Shown piece after piece: positions 30,983-38,103 of a DNA stretch of 38,103 bases (its first letter is position 1; every line of letters starts with the position of its first letter). The notes beneath the pieces are model-generated. The model was not told the origin of the DNA. It saw only the letters and a program-made list of their open reading frames with translations, and did no database searches. The position numbers and the translations under genes were made by a program. The stretch spans positions 93,557 to 131,659 of the forward strand of contig JAJQGT010000015.1 of NCBI GenBank assembly GCA_021201135.1, given 5' to 3'. The stretch is from Oscillospiraceae bacterium. GTDB lineage: Bacteria > Bacillota > Clostridia > Oscillospirales > Ruminococcaceae.

Positions 30983-32091
30983 GAGGATAACAACTCCGCC
31001 AAACCCATCCCCACAAGCCTCCCCGCATAGATTGCCTCTTCAATCGCATTGGCGCTCGAGCCGACTTCTATAAGAATGCTTGCGTGGGTGAGTTCCTGGT
31101 TGTAGTTTCTCTCGGTGAAGAGAATCGGGCGCGTCAGACCGGGATAGTCGGTCTCGAGCTTACTCTGGAGCTTCGCCGCAAATCTAAGATTATAGCGGTA
31201 ATTCGGGACGTTCAGGCAACCGACGATTATCATCACCTGTGCCGCGGTCTCGCCGTCGATTTCGCAAATCGGCGCATAGCGGATGCCGTCCGATTCTATC
31301 GCATCTCTATGCACATCTATCACTATTTTAATAGAGGGGTACTCCTCAAGGTAGGCTTCAATGGCGACGGTGCTTCGGTCATAGGCGCCCGTATACTGCG
31401 GGTAATCATAGAGCTCGGTGTCGTGGATGACGGCGATTCCGGCGGCTTCCAGGGCTTCGGCGATTTCATCCCCGACAGCGACGACACTCTTATCCAAATC
31501 CGTGGTGCGGGAGTTGAAGGTGTCGTCGTAGGATGTCCTTGCATAAGGCTCATAGCTCTCTGTCGTGTGGGTATGTATAATCAGGACTTGCGGCTCGTCC
31601 GAATCTATATCAATCGTGAAGTCAACAGCTTTTTCAGCCTGTTCAAGAAGATACTCCGTGTCGATATCCGTAGAATTTCTGAGCATCCCGCCACCGGGAA
31701 GGCTGACGACGGTCGAGGTTTCAGTGTAGGAATACGTCTTCCGGACGATTTCGCCGCCAAGGGTGTTGAACTCAGAGGGATAAGGGAGCGGCGAGGAGAG
31801 CTCTTCGTCAGAATCGAGGGGCTCCTCAAGCTCCTCGGGGGCTTCGTCAATCGCCCAGCTCCCCTCAAGCCCAATCAGGTTTTCGACAATGTCCGATAGG
31901 TTCGACAGGTCGACACTGTTCGATATTCTGACATTGTCGGGCATTTCGACATGATTCGACAATTCGACATTTTTCGACAAATAAGCCGCCAGAACCGTCA
32001 GCCCGACAGCCAGAAACATAGTAAAAGCCAACAGCCCTCCCGCCATAAATTCTGTGAGGGCTTTTTTGCGGTTGGATAGGTCGGGTTTCAT
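30979..32091 (-). CDS. spoIIP: Stage II sporulation protein P
   Basis: SpoIIP is an amidase/endopeptidase that thins septal peptidoglycan so that the mother cell can engulf the forespore, together with SpoIID and SpoIIM. The 370-aa protein has an N-terminal membrane helix (~15-37), a linker, and the catalytic domain with HTHTTESY (near 180), DLDKSVVAVGDEI and DVHRDA (near 262). I choose the ATG at 32091 because GAAAGGA precedes it at 8 nt; an ATG 8 codons upstream (32115) has a weaker site. Presence of this gene points to a spore-forming lineage. SigmaE control is expected from the family, but no convincing site was found. Confidence 0.93.
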   Translation of the reverse strand: MKPDLSNRKKALTEFMAGGLLAFTMFLAVGLTVLAAYLSKNVELSNHVEMPDNVRISNSVDLSNLSDIVENLIGLEGSWAIDEAPEELEEPLDSDEELSSPLPYPSEFNTLGGEIVRKTYSYTETSTVVSLPGGGMLRNSTDIDTEYLLEQAEKAVDFTIDIDSDEPQVLIIHTHTTESYEPYARTSYDDTFNSRTTDLDKSVVAVGDEIAEALEAAGIAVIHDTELYDYPQYTGAYDRSTVAIEAYLEEYPSIKIVIDVHRDAIESDGIRYAPICEIDGETAAQVMIIVGCLNVPNYRYNLRFAAKLQSKLETDYPGLTRPILFTERNYNQELTHASILIEVGSSANAIEEAIYAGRLVGMGLAELLSS

Positions 32092-32182
32092 TTGAGCACA
32101 TCCTTTCACCATCACTCTACACCCACCCTCCCAAGAATCTTGTCGAATCGGTTACAATTTCATTAAGATTTAACCTAAGTTA

Positions 32183-32211
32183 TGGACTTTCGGGCGGGGG
32201 TGTGATATAAT
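32183..32211 (+). promoter_or_regulatory. Candidate promoter of VanY-like gene
   Basis: TGGACT (32183-32188), 17 bp, TATAAT (32206-32211). The -10 box is perfect and the -35 box weak. Confidence 0.5.
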
Positions 32212-32261
32212 GATAGCATAATCTGGAACTTAACACAGTAATATAGAGAGGCATGATTAAC

Positions 32262-33359
32262 ATGAAGAGATTAGTCGCCGCCACAGTTGCGGTTATGCTT
32301 TTGATTTCGCTTGTCGGGTGCTCGAATGAGGCGAACGACGAGATACTCAGTTCGGGGGACATCACTGCTGATCCGATTGTTGCAGAAGAGCCGGTCACTT
32401 CCGAAGAAGAGGTCACCTCCGCTCCCGAAGAGACCGAAATCGCAGAAGATACCGGCAGTGTCGAATCTGACGAAGAAGAACCCACAGACGAAACCACGAG
32501 CGATGCCAATGGCGATGCCTTGGGCTATGAGCTCACCGAGGTCGAGCTTACGATGTACGCCACCGACCCGCTGAACGTCCGCGAGGGTCCCGATGCCGAA
32601 TATGAAGCCCTCGGGCAACTGATGGTCGGGGACGCCGTGACGGTCACGGGCGAGCTCTCGAACGGCTGGTATCGGATTGACTATGACGGCACCGTCGCCT
32701 ATGTCTATGGCGAGTACTTAAGAGAGGAAGAGGTCATCACGGAGGATAATTATACGGATGTCGAAAGTGACGACGAGTACTACTTCCAGAGCGAAGAGGA
32801 CTACTTGATCCTCGTCAACAAGACCCATCTCCTGCCGGACGACTATAAAATCGAGACCGATTACGTTCAGGGAAGCTACGAGATGGAGAAGACCGCCGCA
32901 TACTACTGCAAGCTGATGATCGAAGCCGCCGCGGCGGACGGAATCAACTTGAAAGTCCTGTCGGCTTACAGAACAGTCGCCTATCAGCAGAAGCTCTTTG
33001 ACCGCAATGTTCAATCCCGTATGGACGACGACGGCATGACCTATGAAGAGGCATATGCCGACACGGCGATAAACATCGCACCTCCCGGAGGAAGCGAGCA
33101 CAACGCAGGCTTGGCGGTCGATATCATCACCGAAAACGACTGGGACACCTACACGGGATTCGAGGACACCGAGGAGTTCGCCTGGCTTCAAGAACACGCC
33201 GCCGAATATGGCTTCATAATGAGATATGCTTCGGACAAAGTCGACATCACAGGCTTCATCTACGAGCCGTGGCACTACCGCTTTGTAGGCGTAAAATACG
33301 CCGCGGATATTCAGGCAAGTGGATTGTGTCTTGAGGAATACTTGGGGGTAACCGAGTAA
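32262..33359 (+). CDS. SH3-domain D-alanyl-D-alanine carboxypeptidase (VanY family) lipoprotein
   Basis: The 365-aa exported lipoprotein has a signal ending in the lipobox LVGC, an acidic Glu/Thr-rich linker (residues ~25-85), a bacterial SH3 domain (PLNVREGPDAEYEALGQLM near 100) for wall binding, and a C-terminal M15B peptidase domain. Zinc and catalytic motifs are SEHNAGLAVDI (near 283) and EPWHYRFVG (near 335), all intact. It should trim D-Ala from peptidoglycan stems. There is no van regulator nearby, so resistance is not implied. The start at 32262 has GAGAGG at 9 nt; an ATG 3 codons earlier is too close to that site. Its TAA opens repeat copy f. Confidence 0.9.
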   Translation: MKRLVAATVAVMLLISLVGCSNEANDEILSSGDITADPIVAEEPVTSEEEVTSAPEETEIAEDTGSVESDEEEPTDETTSDANGDALGYELTEVELTMYATDPLNVREGPDAEYEALGQLMVGDAVTVTGELSNGWYRIDYDGTVAYVYGEYLREEEVITEDNYTDVESDDEYYFQSEEDYLILVNKTHLLPDDYKIETDYVQGSYEMEKTAAYYCKLMIEAAAADGINLKVLSAYRTVAYQQKLFDRNVQSRMDDDGMTYEEAYADTAINIAPPGGSEHNAGLAVDIITENDWDTYTGFEDTEEFAWLQEHAAEYGFIMRYASDKVDITGFIYEPWHYRFVGVKYAADIQASGLCLEEYLGVTE

Positions 33360-33500
33360 ACCCCTCAGTCGCGCTTCGCGCGCCAGCTCCCCTTTCAGGG
33401 GAGCCTATAGGTGCCCTGTACAAACTTTTGACAGAACGAAAATAAGCCTCCCCTGAAAGGGGAGGGGGACCGCCGGCAACGCCGGTGGTGGAGGGGTTTC
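33357..33500. repeat. Palindromic repeat family 1, copy f (full)
   Basis: A full copy bridging two genes: its first bases (TAAACCCC) include the VanY-gene stop, and its last bases (GGAGGGGTTT, 33490-33499) form the only ribosome binding site of the CBS gene. Hairpins GCGC/GCGC and GCCGGC/GCCGGT lie in the two ends. Confidence 0.92.
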
Positions 33501-33504
33501 CACC

Positions 33505-33954
33505 ATGAACATAGCATTCTTCTTAACATTAAAAAAAGACGTCGCCTTTTTGTATGACGACTACTCTATACGCCAGTCGCTCGAGAAGATGAAGCGGCAT
33601 GGGTATTCGTCCATCCCAGTCATCTCCCGCGACGGCAAATACGTCTCGACCGTGACGGAGGGGGATTTCCTCTGGTACATGCTCGACGAATCGATTGAGG
33701 ACACCGACGGCGTGTCGATTTACGACGCCGAGGATTTGCACCTGAGAGACATCCTGAAAACCGACCGCTACAGCGCAGTCAGGATTACGGCTTCGATGGA
33801 GGAACTGATTGAGCTCGCCATGAACCAGAATTTTGTGCCGGTCGTCGACGACATGGGGACGTTCATCGGCATCATAACCCGGAAGGTCATCATCCAATAC
33901 TTCGCAATCAAGTCCTTTGATGCGGAATCGGAGCCCCGACTCAAGCAACTATAG
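33505..33954 (+). CDS. CBS domain protein
   Basis: The 149-aa protein is a tandem pair of CBS motifs (about residues 15-65 and 85-140; YSSIPVISRDGKYVSTVTEG and NFVPVVDDMGTFIGIITRK), a module that binds adenosyl compounds. No catalytic domain is attached. Similar stand-alone CBS proteins occur in Firmicutes with unknown partners. Its ribosome binding site lies within repeat copy f (GGAGGGG, 10 nt before ATG). No separate promoter is visible, so it is probably read with the VanY-like gene through the repeat. Confidence 0.88.
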   Translation: MNIAFFLTLKKDVAFLYDDYSIRQSLEKMKRHGYSSIPVISRDGKYVSTVTEGDFLWYMLDESIEDTDGVSIYDAEDLHLRDILKTDRYSAVRITASMEELIELAMNQNFVPVVDDMGTFIGIITRKVIIQYFAIKSFDAESEPRLKQL

Positions 33955-34059
33955 TGTGAATACGACGTATTCCGACCGGTTTTTGGGCAAATTGCATATA
34001 TTGGGGCGCTGTTTTTGGTGCAAATCGCACAATCTTATTGTTATCTTTTTATTTTGTGG

Positions 34060-34088
34060 TTGACAGGATGATTTTTTCGAGGTATAAT
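34060..34088 (+). promoter_or_regulatory. Promoter of small lipoprotein gene
   Basis: TTGACA (34060-34065), 17 bp, TATAAT (34083-34088). The ~200 bp upstream (33955-34059) holds only a short palindrome GAATAC-GAC-GTATTC (33959-33973) and AT-rich sequence. Confidence 0.88.
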
Positions 34089-34159
34089 ATAGGAGCATAG
34101 TTATAGCGGTGTTAAGTCGCCGTATTGACTAAAATAAATTTTATCGGGGGATAAGTTAC

Positions 34160-34516
34160 ATGAAGAAAATCATTTCTGTAGCACTCGTAATGGTCATGGT
34201 AGTTTGCTGCTTCACTGCATGCGGCACCATCGTTGAGCCGAACGTCGGCACCTATACCGACACTTCAGGAACCTTGGTTGTTGAGGTCGGCGAATATGAC
34301 GGCGAAAGCGGAACAATGAAGATGTACAACACCATTAACGACACCAACTCTTATGAGGGCACCTACGTTCTCGAGCAGAACGAGTCCGGCGTTTCCAGCA
34401 TCATCACCTTCACCACCACCGAAGGCAGCACCGTAGAGTTCGTTTACGACTCCACCATGGATGCAATGCAGGATCTCGACTCCGCAACCGTTTACTACGG
34501 ACCGAACGCAGAGTAA
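34160..34516 (+). CDS. Small secreted lipoprotein, unknown function
   Basis: The 118-aa protein has a lipoprotein signal (MKKIISVALVMVMVV, lipobox FTAC at residues 19-22) and a ~95-residue outer domain rich in Thr, Ser, Glu and Tyr. Repeated beta-strand-like segments (GTLVVEVGEYDGESGTMKMY, GTYVLEQNES, SIITFTTTEGSTVEFVYD) suggest a small beta-barrel or sandwich. I recognise no family. It has its own strong promoter, a good GGGGGATAAG site and its own terminator, so it is a monocistronic gene. Confidence 0.8.
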   Translation: MKKIISVALVMVMVVCCFTACGTIVEPNVGTYTDTSGTLVVEVGEYDGESGTMKMYNTINDTNSYEGTYVLEQNESGVSSIITFTTTEGSTVEFVYDSTMDAMQDLDSATVYYGPNAE

Positions 34517-34540
34517 TCCACAAGACAAAGCCAATAAAAA

Positions 34541-34568
34541 ATACCGTCCAGTTGGGCGGTATTTTTTT
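34541..34568 (+). terminator. Terminator of small lipoprotein gene
   Basis: ATACCGTCC/GGGCGGTAT around AGTT, followed by seven T residues. Confidence 0.9.
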
Positions 34569-34572
34569 GCGG

Positions 34573-34756
34573 AAACCCCTCAGTCGCCCTTTGGGCGCCA
34601 GCTCCCCTTTTAGGGGAGCCTATAAGTTCGCTTAGCGAACTTAGAAAGAACGATAAAGCGTTCTTTCTCTTGTTCTCTCAAAGTTTTATGAACTTTTTAA
34701 GCCTCACCTGAAAGGGGAGGGGGACCGACGCCGAAGGCGTTGGTGGAGGGGTTTAC
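34573..34756. repeat. Palindromic repeat family 1, copy g (expanded)
   Basis: The usual A and B ends with a longer centre (~85 bp) that contains the extra hairpins AAGTTCGC/GCGAACTT and AAGAACG/CGTTCTT. The right end overlaps the gyrA stop codon (TAA, then ACCCC on the minus strand). Confidence 0.9.
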
Positions 34757-37344
34757 TCTTCGCTTTCGTCTTCCTCAGTTTCCTCGGATTCTTCCTCGGA
34801 TTCAGCCTGTGCCCGGAGTTCTTCTTCCTCTTGGGCTTCCTGCTGGGCTTCTTCGGTGGCGAGGGCTAAGAGCTCTTCCTCGGAGAGCTGTTCGACCTCT
34901 TCGGTTTCGGCTTCCTCGTCGTGCTCGGCGGTGGTGAAGGCGGCGACATAGCGGTCGGGGGTGTCCTTCGTTCTCATAATCGTGACGCCGGTCGAATAGC
35001 GACCCATGACGCTGATGTCGGCGGCTCTTACACGAATGATAACGCCGTCGGTGGAAATCAGAATTACATCTTCATCCTCACGAACGGAGCGGATTCCGCA
35101 GACGTGACCCTTTTCTTCGGTGACTTTATAACCCTTGATTCCGTAGCCGCCGCGGTTCTGGATGCGGTAAGCCTCGTTCTTGACGCGCCTGCCGTAGCCC
35201 TTGTCGGTAATCGTCAGGATGTCGCAGTCGTCTCTTACGGTCTGAAGAGAAACAACCTCGTCGCCTTCGCGGAGCTTGATTGCCCGGACGCCGTGAGCCG
35301 AGCGGGACATAGCCCGGAGCTTCTCCTCGTTAAACCGGATAACCATGCCGTTGCGGGTCGCAACCATAAGGTCGTCGTGCCCGTCGGTCATAAGAACGCC
35401 CCTGATTTCATCGCCCTCGTCAAGACCGATTGCGATAAGCCCGGACTTGCGGACGTTCTGATATTTTGACAGGTGGGTGCGCTTGATCTTGCCGTTTTTC
35501 GTGACCATCGTGATGTACTTGTCGTCGCCGAAGTCCTCGCACTGGAGCATTGCGGCAATCTTGTCTTCACCCGGGGTGATGGGCAGGATGTTGACGATGT
35601 TCGTGCCGCGCGAGCTCTTTCCGCCCTCGGCGAGCTCGAACGTCTTCAATTTATACATGATGCCCTTGTCGGTGATAAAGAGGATGTTGTCGTGGGTCGA
35701 GCAGACGAGCATCTGGGAGACGAAGTCCTCCTCTCTCTGCTTCATGCCGCTGACGCCTCTGCCGCCGCGCTTCTGGACGTTGTATTCACTTGAGCTTGTT
35801 CTCTTGATATAGCCGCCGGCTGTCAGAGCAACGACGTTCGTATCCTCGGGGATGAGGTCTTCGATGTCGACCTCGCCGCTGACCATCTGGATTTCGGTTC
35901 TTCTGTCGTCGCCGAACTTTGCGGCGATTTCTTCAGACTCGGAAACGATTATGTCAAGAACTCTCTGGTGGTTCGCAAGGATGTCCTCGAAGTCTCTTAT
36001 CTTTGCTTCGATGGCGTCGAGCTCGTCGTAAATCTTCTGGCGCTCCATGCCAGTGAGCTGGATAATGCGGAGGTTCGCGATGTATTCCGCCTGAATCTCG
36101 CTCAAGCCAAATCTTTCGATAAGTCTGCTCTTAGCCTCCGCCGCAGTCTGGGACGAGCGGATAATCTGCAAAACTTCATCTATGAAGTCGAGTGCGATGA
36201 CGAGACCCTGCAATATATGCTCCCTCTCACGGGTCTTCTTCAAATCATACTTGGTTCTGCGGACGATGACCTCGGTCTGGAAGTCGAGGTATTCTTCGAG
36301 AATCTGCTTTAAGGTCAGAACCTTCGGCACGCCGTCCACGAGCGCCAGCATAATGACACCGACGGTGTCCTGAAGCTGGGTGTAGGTGAAGAGCTTGTTG
36401 AGGACTATCTGCGGGTTCGCGTCCTTCTTGAGCTCGATAACGATGCGCATGCCGGTGCGGTCGGATTCATCTCTTATGTAGTGAATGCCGTCGACGCGCT
36501 TGTCTTTTACCAGTTGCGCTATATTTTCAATCAGGCGAGCCTTGTTGACCATGTAGGGGATTTCGGTGACGACTATCGCCTGTCTGCCGTTTACTTCCTC
36601 AATCTCGGTCTTGGATCTGAGGGTTATCTTTGCCCTGCCGGTGGCATAAGCCGCTCTGATGCCGGCTTTGCCCATGATGATGCCGCCGGTCGGGAAGTCG
36701 GGACCCTTGATGACCTCCATCAACTCGTCGAGGGTGCAGTCGGGATTTTGCGCCACTAATTTAACGCCGTCGATAACTTCGCGAAGATTATGCGGCGGGA
36801 TATTCGTCGCCATACCGACGGCGATTCCGACCGAGCCGTTCACGAGTATATTCGGGAACCGGGAGGGGAGCACAACCGGCTCTTTGAGTCTGTCGTCGAA
36901 GTTCGGCTGCCAGTCGACGGTGTCCTTGTCGATGTCGGTGAGCATGTGGACGGCGATTTTCGCCATTTTCGACTCGGTATAACGGTAAGCCGCAGGCGGG
37001 TCGCCGTCGACGGAACCGAAGTTGCCGTGACCGTCAACGAGGGGATACCTCATCGAAAAGCTCTGCGCCAGTCTGACCATAGCGTCGTAGACAGACGAGT
37101 CGCCGTGCGGGTGATATCGACCCAAGCAGTCGCCGACGGTTGTCGCGCACTTGAGGTACTTCTTGTCGGGCGTCAGACCGTCCTCGTACATGGTGTAAAG
37201 AATTCGGCGGTGGACCGGCTTCAGACCGTCACGGACATCCGGCAACGCACGCTGGATGATAACCGACATCGAATACGCCATAAACGACGACTTCATCTCA
37301 TCGTTAATCTCCGTAAGTATAACCTTTTTATCCTCTGCTAACAT
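34753..37344 (-). CDS. gyrA: DNA gyrase subunit A
   Basis: GyrA is the DNA-cleaving subunit of gyrase. The 863-aa protein has the catalytic tyrosine in [10 protein letters not shown] (near 120), the quinolone-determining region with the susceptible pattern [12 protein letters not shown] (serine and aspartate both kept), the coiled-coil, and a C-terminal beta-pinwheel with the GyrA box QKRGGRG (near 530), which separates gyrase from ParC. After the pinwheel comes a strongly acidic tail of ~50 residues (mostly Glu, with Ala, Gln, Ser). No gyrB is next to it. The ATG at 37344 has only a weak purine-rich site. The stop lies in repeat copy g. Confidence 0.96.
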   Translation of the reverse strand: MLAEDKKVILTEINDEMKSSFMAYSMSVIIQRALPDVRDGLKPVHRRILYTMYEDGLTPDKKYLKCATTVGDCLGRYHPHGDSSVYDAMVRLAQSFSMRYPLVDGHGNFGSVDGDPPAAYRYTESKMAKIAVHMLTDIDKDTVDWQPNFDDRLKEPVVLPSRFPNILVNGSVGIAVGMATNIPPHNLREVIDGVKLVAQNPDCTLDELMEVIKGPDFPTGGIIMGKAGIRAAYATGRAKITLRSKTEIEEVNGRQAIVVTEIPYMVNKARLIENIAQLVKDKRVDGIHYIRDESDRTGMRIVIELKKDANPQIVLNKLFTYTQLQDTVGVIMLALVDGVPKVLTLKQILEEYLDFQTEVIVRRTKYDLKKTREREHILQGLVIALDFIDEVLQIIRSSQTAAEAKSRLIERFGLSEIQAEYIANLRIIQLTGMERQKIYDELDAIEAKIRDFEDILANHQRVLDIIVSESEEIAAKFGDDRRTEIQMVSGEVDIEDLIPEDTNVVALTAGGYIKRTSSSEYNVQKRGGRGVSGMKQREEDFVSQMLVCSTHDNILFITDKGIMYKLKTFELAEGGKSSRGTNIVNILPITPGEDKIAAMLQCEDFGDDKYITMVTKNGKIKRTHLSKYQNVRKSGLIAIGLDEGDEIRGVLMTDGHDDLMVATRNGMVIRFNEEKLRAMSRSAHGVRAIKLREGDEVVSLQTVRDDCDILTITDKGYGRRVKNEAYRIQNRGGYGIKGYKVTEEKGHVCGIRSVREDEDVILISTDGVIIRVRAADISVMGRYSTGVTIMRTKDTPDRYVAAFTTAEHDEEAETEEVEQLSEEELLALATEEAQQEAQEEEELRAQAESEEESEETEEDESEE

Positions 37345-37403
37345 GTTTTTTCTCGCTTTCGAATTGATTTATATTGATTGTAGTTAATCTTCACTAGAAT
37401 GGC

Positions 37404-37450
37404 AGTTGCCTTTGGCAACTGTGGAAGTTTTGCTTCGCAAAACTTCCACC
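37404..37450. repeat. Hairpin pair between gyrA and the DUF559 element
   Basis: Two perfect short hairpins in a row, CAGTTGCC/GGCAACTG and GGAAGTTTTG/CAAAACTTCC, lead into the left end of the DUF559 element. They resemble the hairpins around repeat copies c and g. Confidence 0.7.
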
Positions 37451-38007
37451 CCTCCACCACCGGCTTCGCCGGCGGTCCCCCTCCCCCTTCGGGTGAGGCT
37501 TTTACTGCCTCTTTCAAAGGTTTATGGGATAAAAGGGTTATTTCTTAACTCTCTCTTTGATTACTCTATCTATTGCTCCACATACGCTGTTAAATCTGTA
37601 CTTTATGTCATCATTGGTGAATCTCAGAACTTCGAGACCATACCTCTCCAATATCTCGGTTCTGACCTCATCATGAACAATTCCATCTTCGGTGTAGTGC
37701 TGGTTGCCATCCAGTTCAATTATCAGCTTGGCTTCAGAGCAATAGAAGTCCGCAATAAAATAATCGATTGACCGCTGTCGGTAGATTTTCACCGGATAAT
37801 TTCGCAAAAAATCATACCAAAGATGTGATTCCGTAGGTGTCATGTTCTTTCTGAGCTTCCGAGCTTTACTTTTCATCCTGGAATTGTAACCGGTGAAGTG
37901 TTCATTTCGGGACATGATAATCGCTCCAATCTCAGAATGTTGTGCTCCGGCAGTAATAGCCTCCCCCGAAGGGGGAGGGGGGACCGTGCAAAGCACGGTG
38001 GAGGGGT
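37447..38007. mobile_element. Putative DUF559-carrying palindromic element (family 1, long form)
   Basis: Two family 1 B ends in opposite orientation (37447-37500 and 37953-38007) enclose the DUF559 gene like terminal inverted repeats. The left inner flank has GAGGCTTTTACTGCCTCTTT, close to the centres of copies a and e. The right inner flank matches copies b and c. The short copies therefore look like internal deletions of an element of this type. No target-site duplication could be confirmed, since the right border runs into low-complexity sequence. Confidence 0.55.
37538..37915 (-). CDS. DUF559 endonuclease-domain protein
   Basis: The 125-aa protein is a single DUF559 domain, a PD-(D/E)xK fold related to Vsr mismatch endonuclease and other small nucleases. 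Visible landmarks are the basic N terminus (SKARKLRKNMTPTE), FLRNYPVKIYRQRSIDYFIA with ADFYC (catalytic Asp near 75) and IIELDGNQHY (Glu and Asp near 87-89), so the active site looks complete. The ATG at 37915 follows TTGGAGCG at 8 nt. An open frame extends to 38098 through the repeat and GC-rich sequence and is rejected. It lies between inverted family 1 ends. A nicking role in moving the element is a hypothesis. Confidence 0.82.
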   Translation of the reverse strand: MSRNEHFTGYNSRMKSKARKLRKNMTPTESHLWYDFLRNYPVKIYRQRSIDYFIADFYCSEAKLIIELDGNQHYTEDGIVHDEVRTEILERYGLEVLRFTNDDIKYRFNSVCGAIDRVIKERVKK

Positions 38008-38060
38008 GGGGCCCCCCCCGGGGGGCGGGGGCCCCGCCCGGGGGCCGCGGCCCGCCCCCC
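38000..38060. other. Extremely G/C-rich low-complexity stretch near the window end
   Basis: About 60 bases made almost only of runs of G and C, directly after the right B end of the DUF559 element. It can fold into overlapping GC hairpins, but it is unlike the rest of the window and may be an assembly error at a contig end. No gene can be called in 38008-38103. Confidence 0.6.
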
Positions 38061-38103
38061 AAAAGAAATCGGTGGTAAAGTACGCAAAAACAACCCATAT
38101 AAA

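Noticed and set aside
32262-33359. Vancomycin resistance gene vanY
   Set aside because: The domain is VanY-type, but no vanR/S/H/A/X genes are near; it is an ordinary wall carboxypeptidase with an SH3 domain.
37916-38098. Longer DUF559 protein (186 aa)
   Set aside because: The extra N terminus is translated repeat and G/C-run sequence with no resemblance to the domain family.

Overview
This window looks like chromosome from an endospore-forming member of the Clostridia, most likely of the Oscillospiraceae/Ruminococcaceae kind. That rests on spoIIP, a complete Rnf cluster in clostridial order (rnfCDGEAB), luxS, single-chain glycyl-tRNA synthetase, the ylxM-ffh-rpsP-khpA-rimM-trmD operon, Gram-positive lipoprotein signals and many TTGACA-17-TATAAT promoters. 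It uses the standard code, with TGA as a stop. Apart from its repeats this is core genome: I see no prophage, integrase, CRISPR array or rRNA.

Layout. Positions 1-2240 (minus): tRNA-Arg(CCG) downstream of metG. 2270-2590: a small holin-like peptide gene facing a convergent RNA gene, a type I toxin-antitoxin module (TA1). 2597-3252 (minus): luxS behind a long leader with two tandem pseudoknot-type repeats and an intrinsic terminator. 3256-4410: an XRE regulator diverging from a small membrane protein gene. 4421-7136: HPr, a PfoR/EIIC-type membrane protein and a second XRE regulator. 7210-8258: a histidine phosphatase and a second module of the same design (TA2). 8247-12244 (minus): the SRP/ribosome maturation operon. 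12340-19224 (minus): secA, a DUF1015 gene, a permuted papain-like protein gene and a class B PBP gene. 19235-26307 (plus): rnfCDGEAB, apbE, a NusG-II protein and a Gx transporter, then tcdA, an ACT protein and a UPF0210 protein up to 28707. 28836-32091 (minus): a membrane-anchored protein, glyS and spoIIP. 32183-34568 (plus): a VanY-like lipoprotein, a CBS protein and a small lipoprotein. 34753-37344 (minus): gyrA. 37538-37915 (minus): a DUF559 nuclease gene.

How the genes work together. The rnf genes, apbE (which flavinylates RnfG and RnfD) and the two membrane companions form one energy-conservation unit. secA, ffh/ylxM and the PBP serve protein export and wall growth. luxS recycles S-adenosylhomocysteine breakdown products.

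The most unusual content is non-coding. (1) The luxS leader carries two nearly adjacent copies of a ~45-nt H-type pseudoknot with a covarying stem, followed by a terminator: a strong candidate riboswitch that I cannot match to a class I know. (2) TA1 and TA2 share a design in unrelated sequence: convergent promoters, identical 11-12-nt 5' ends on toxin mRNA and antitoxin RNA, a shared terminator region, and a bulged direct repeat that lets the antitoxin RNA cover the toxin ribosome binding site. (3) A ~140-bp palindromic repeat family occurs about eight times, usually fused to stop codons. One version carries the DUF559 gene between inverted ends, and short copies keep fragments of its flanks, which suggests a nuclease-linked mobile element with non-autonomous derivatives. 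A second, 73-75-bp repeat family has three copies, each within 1-4 bp of a stop codon.
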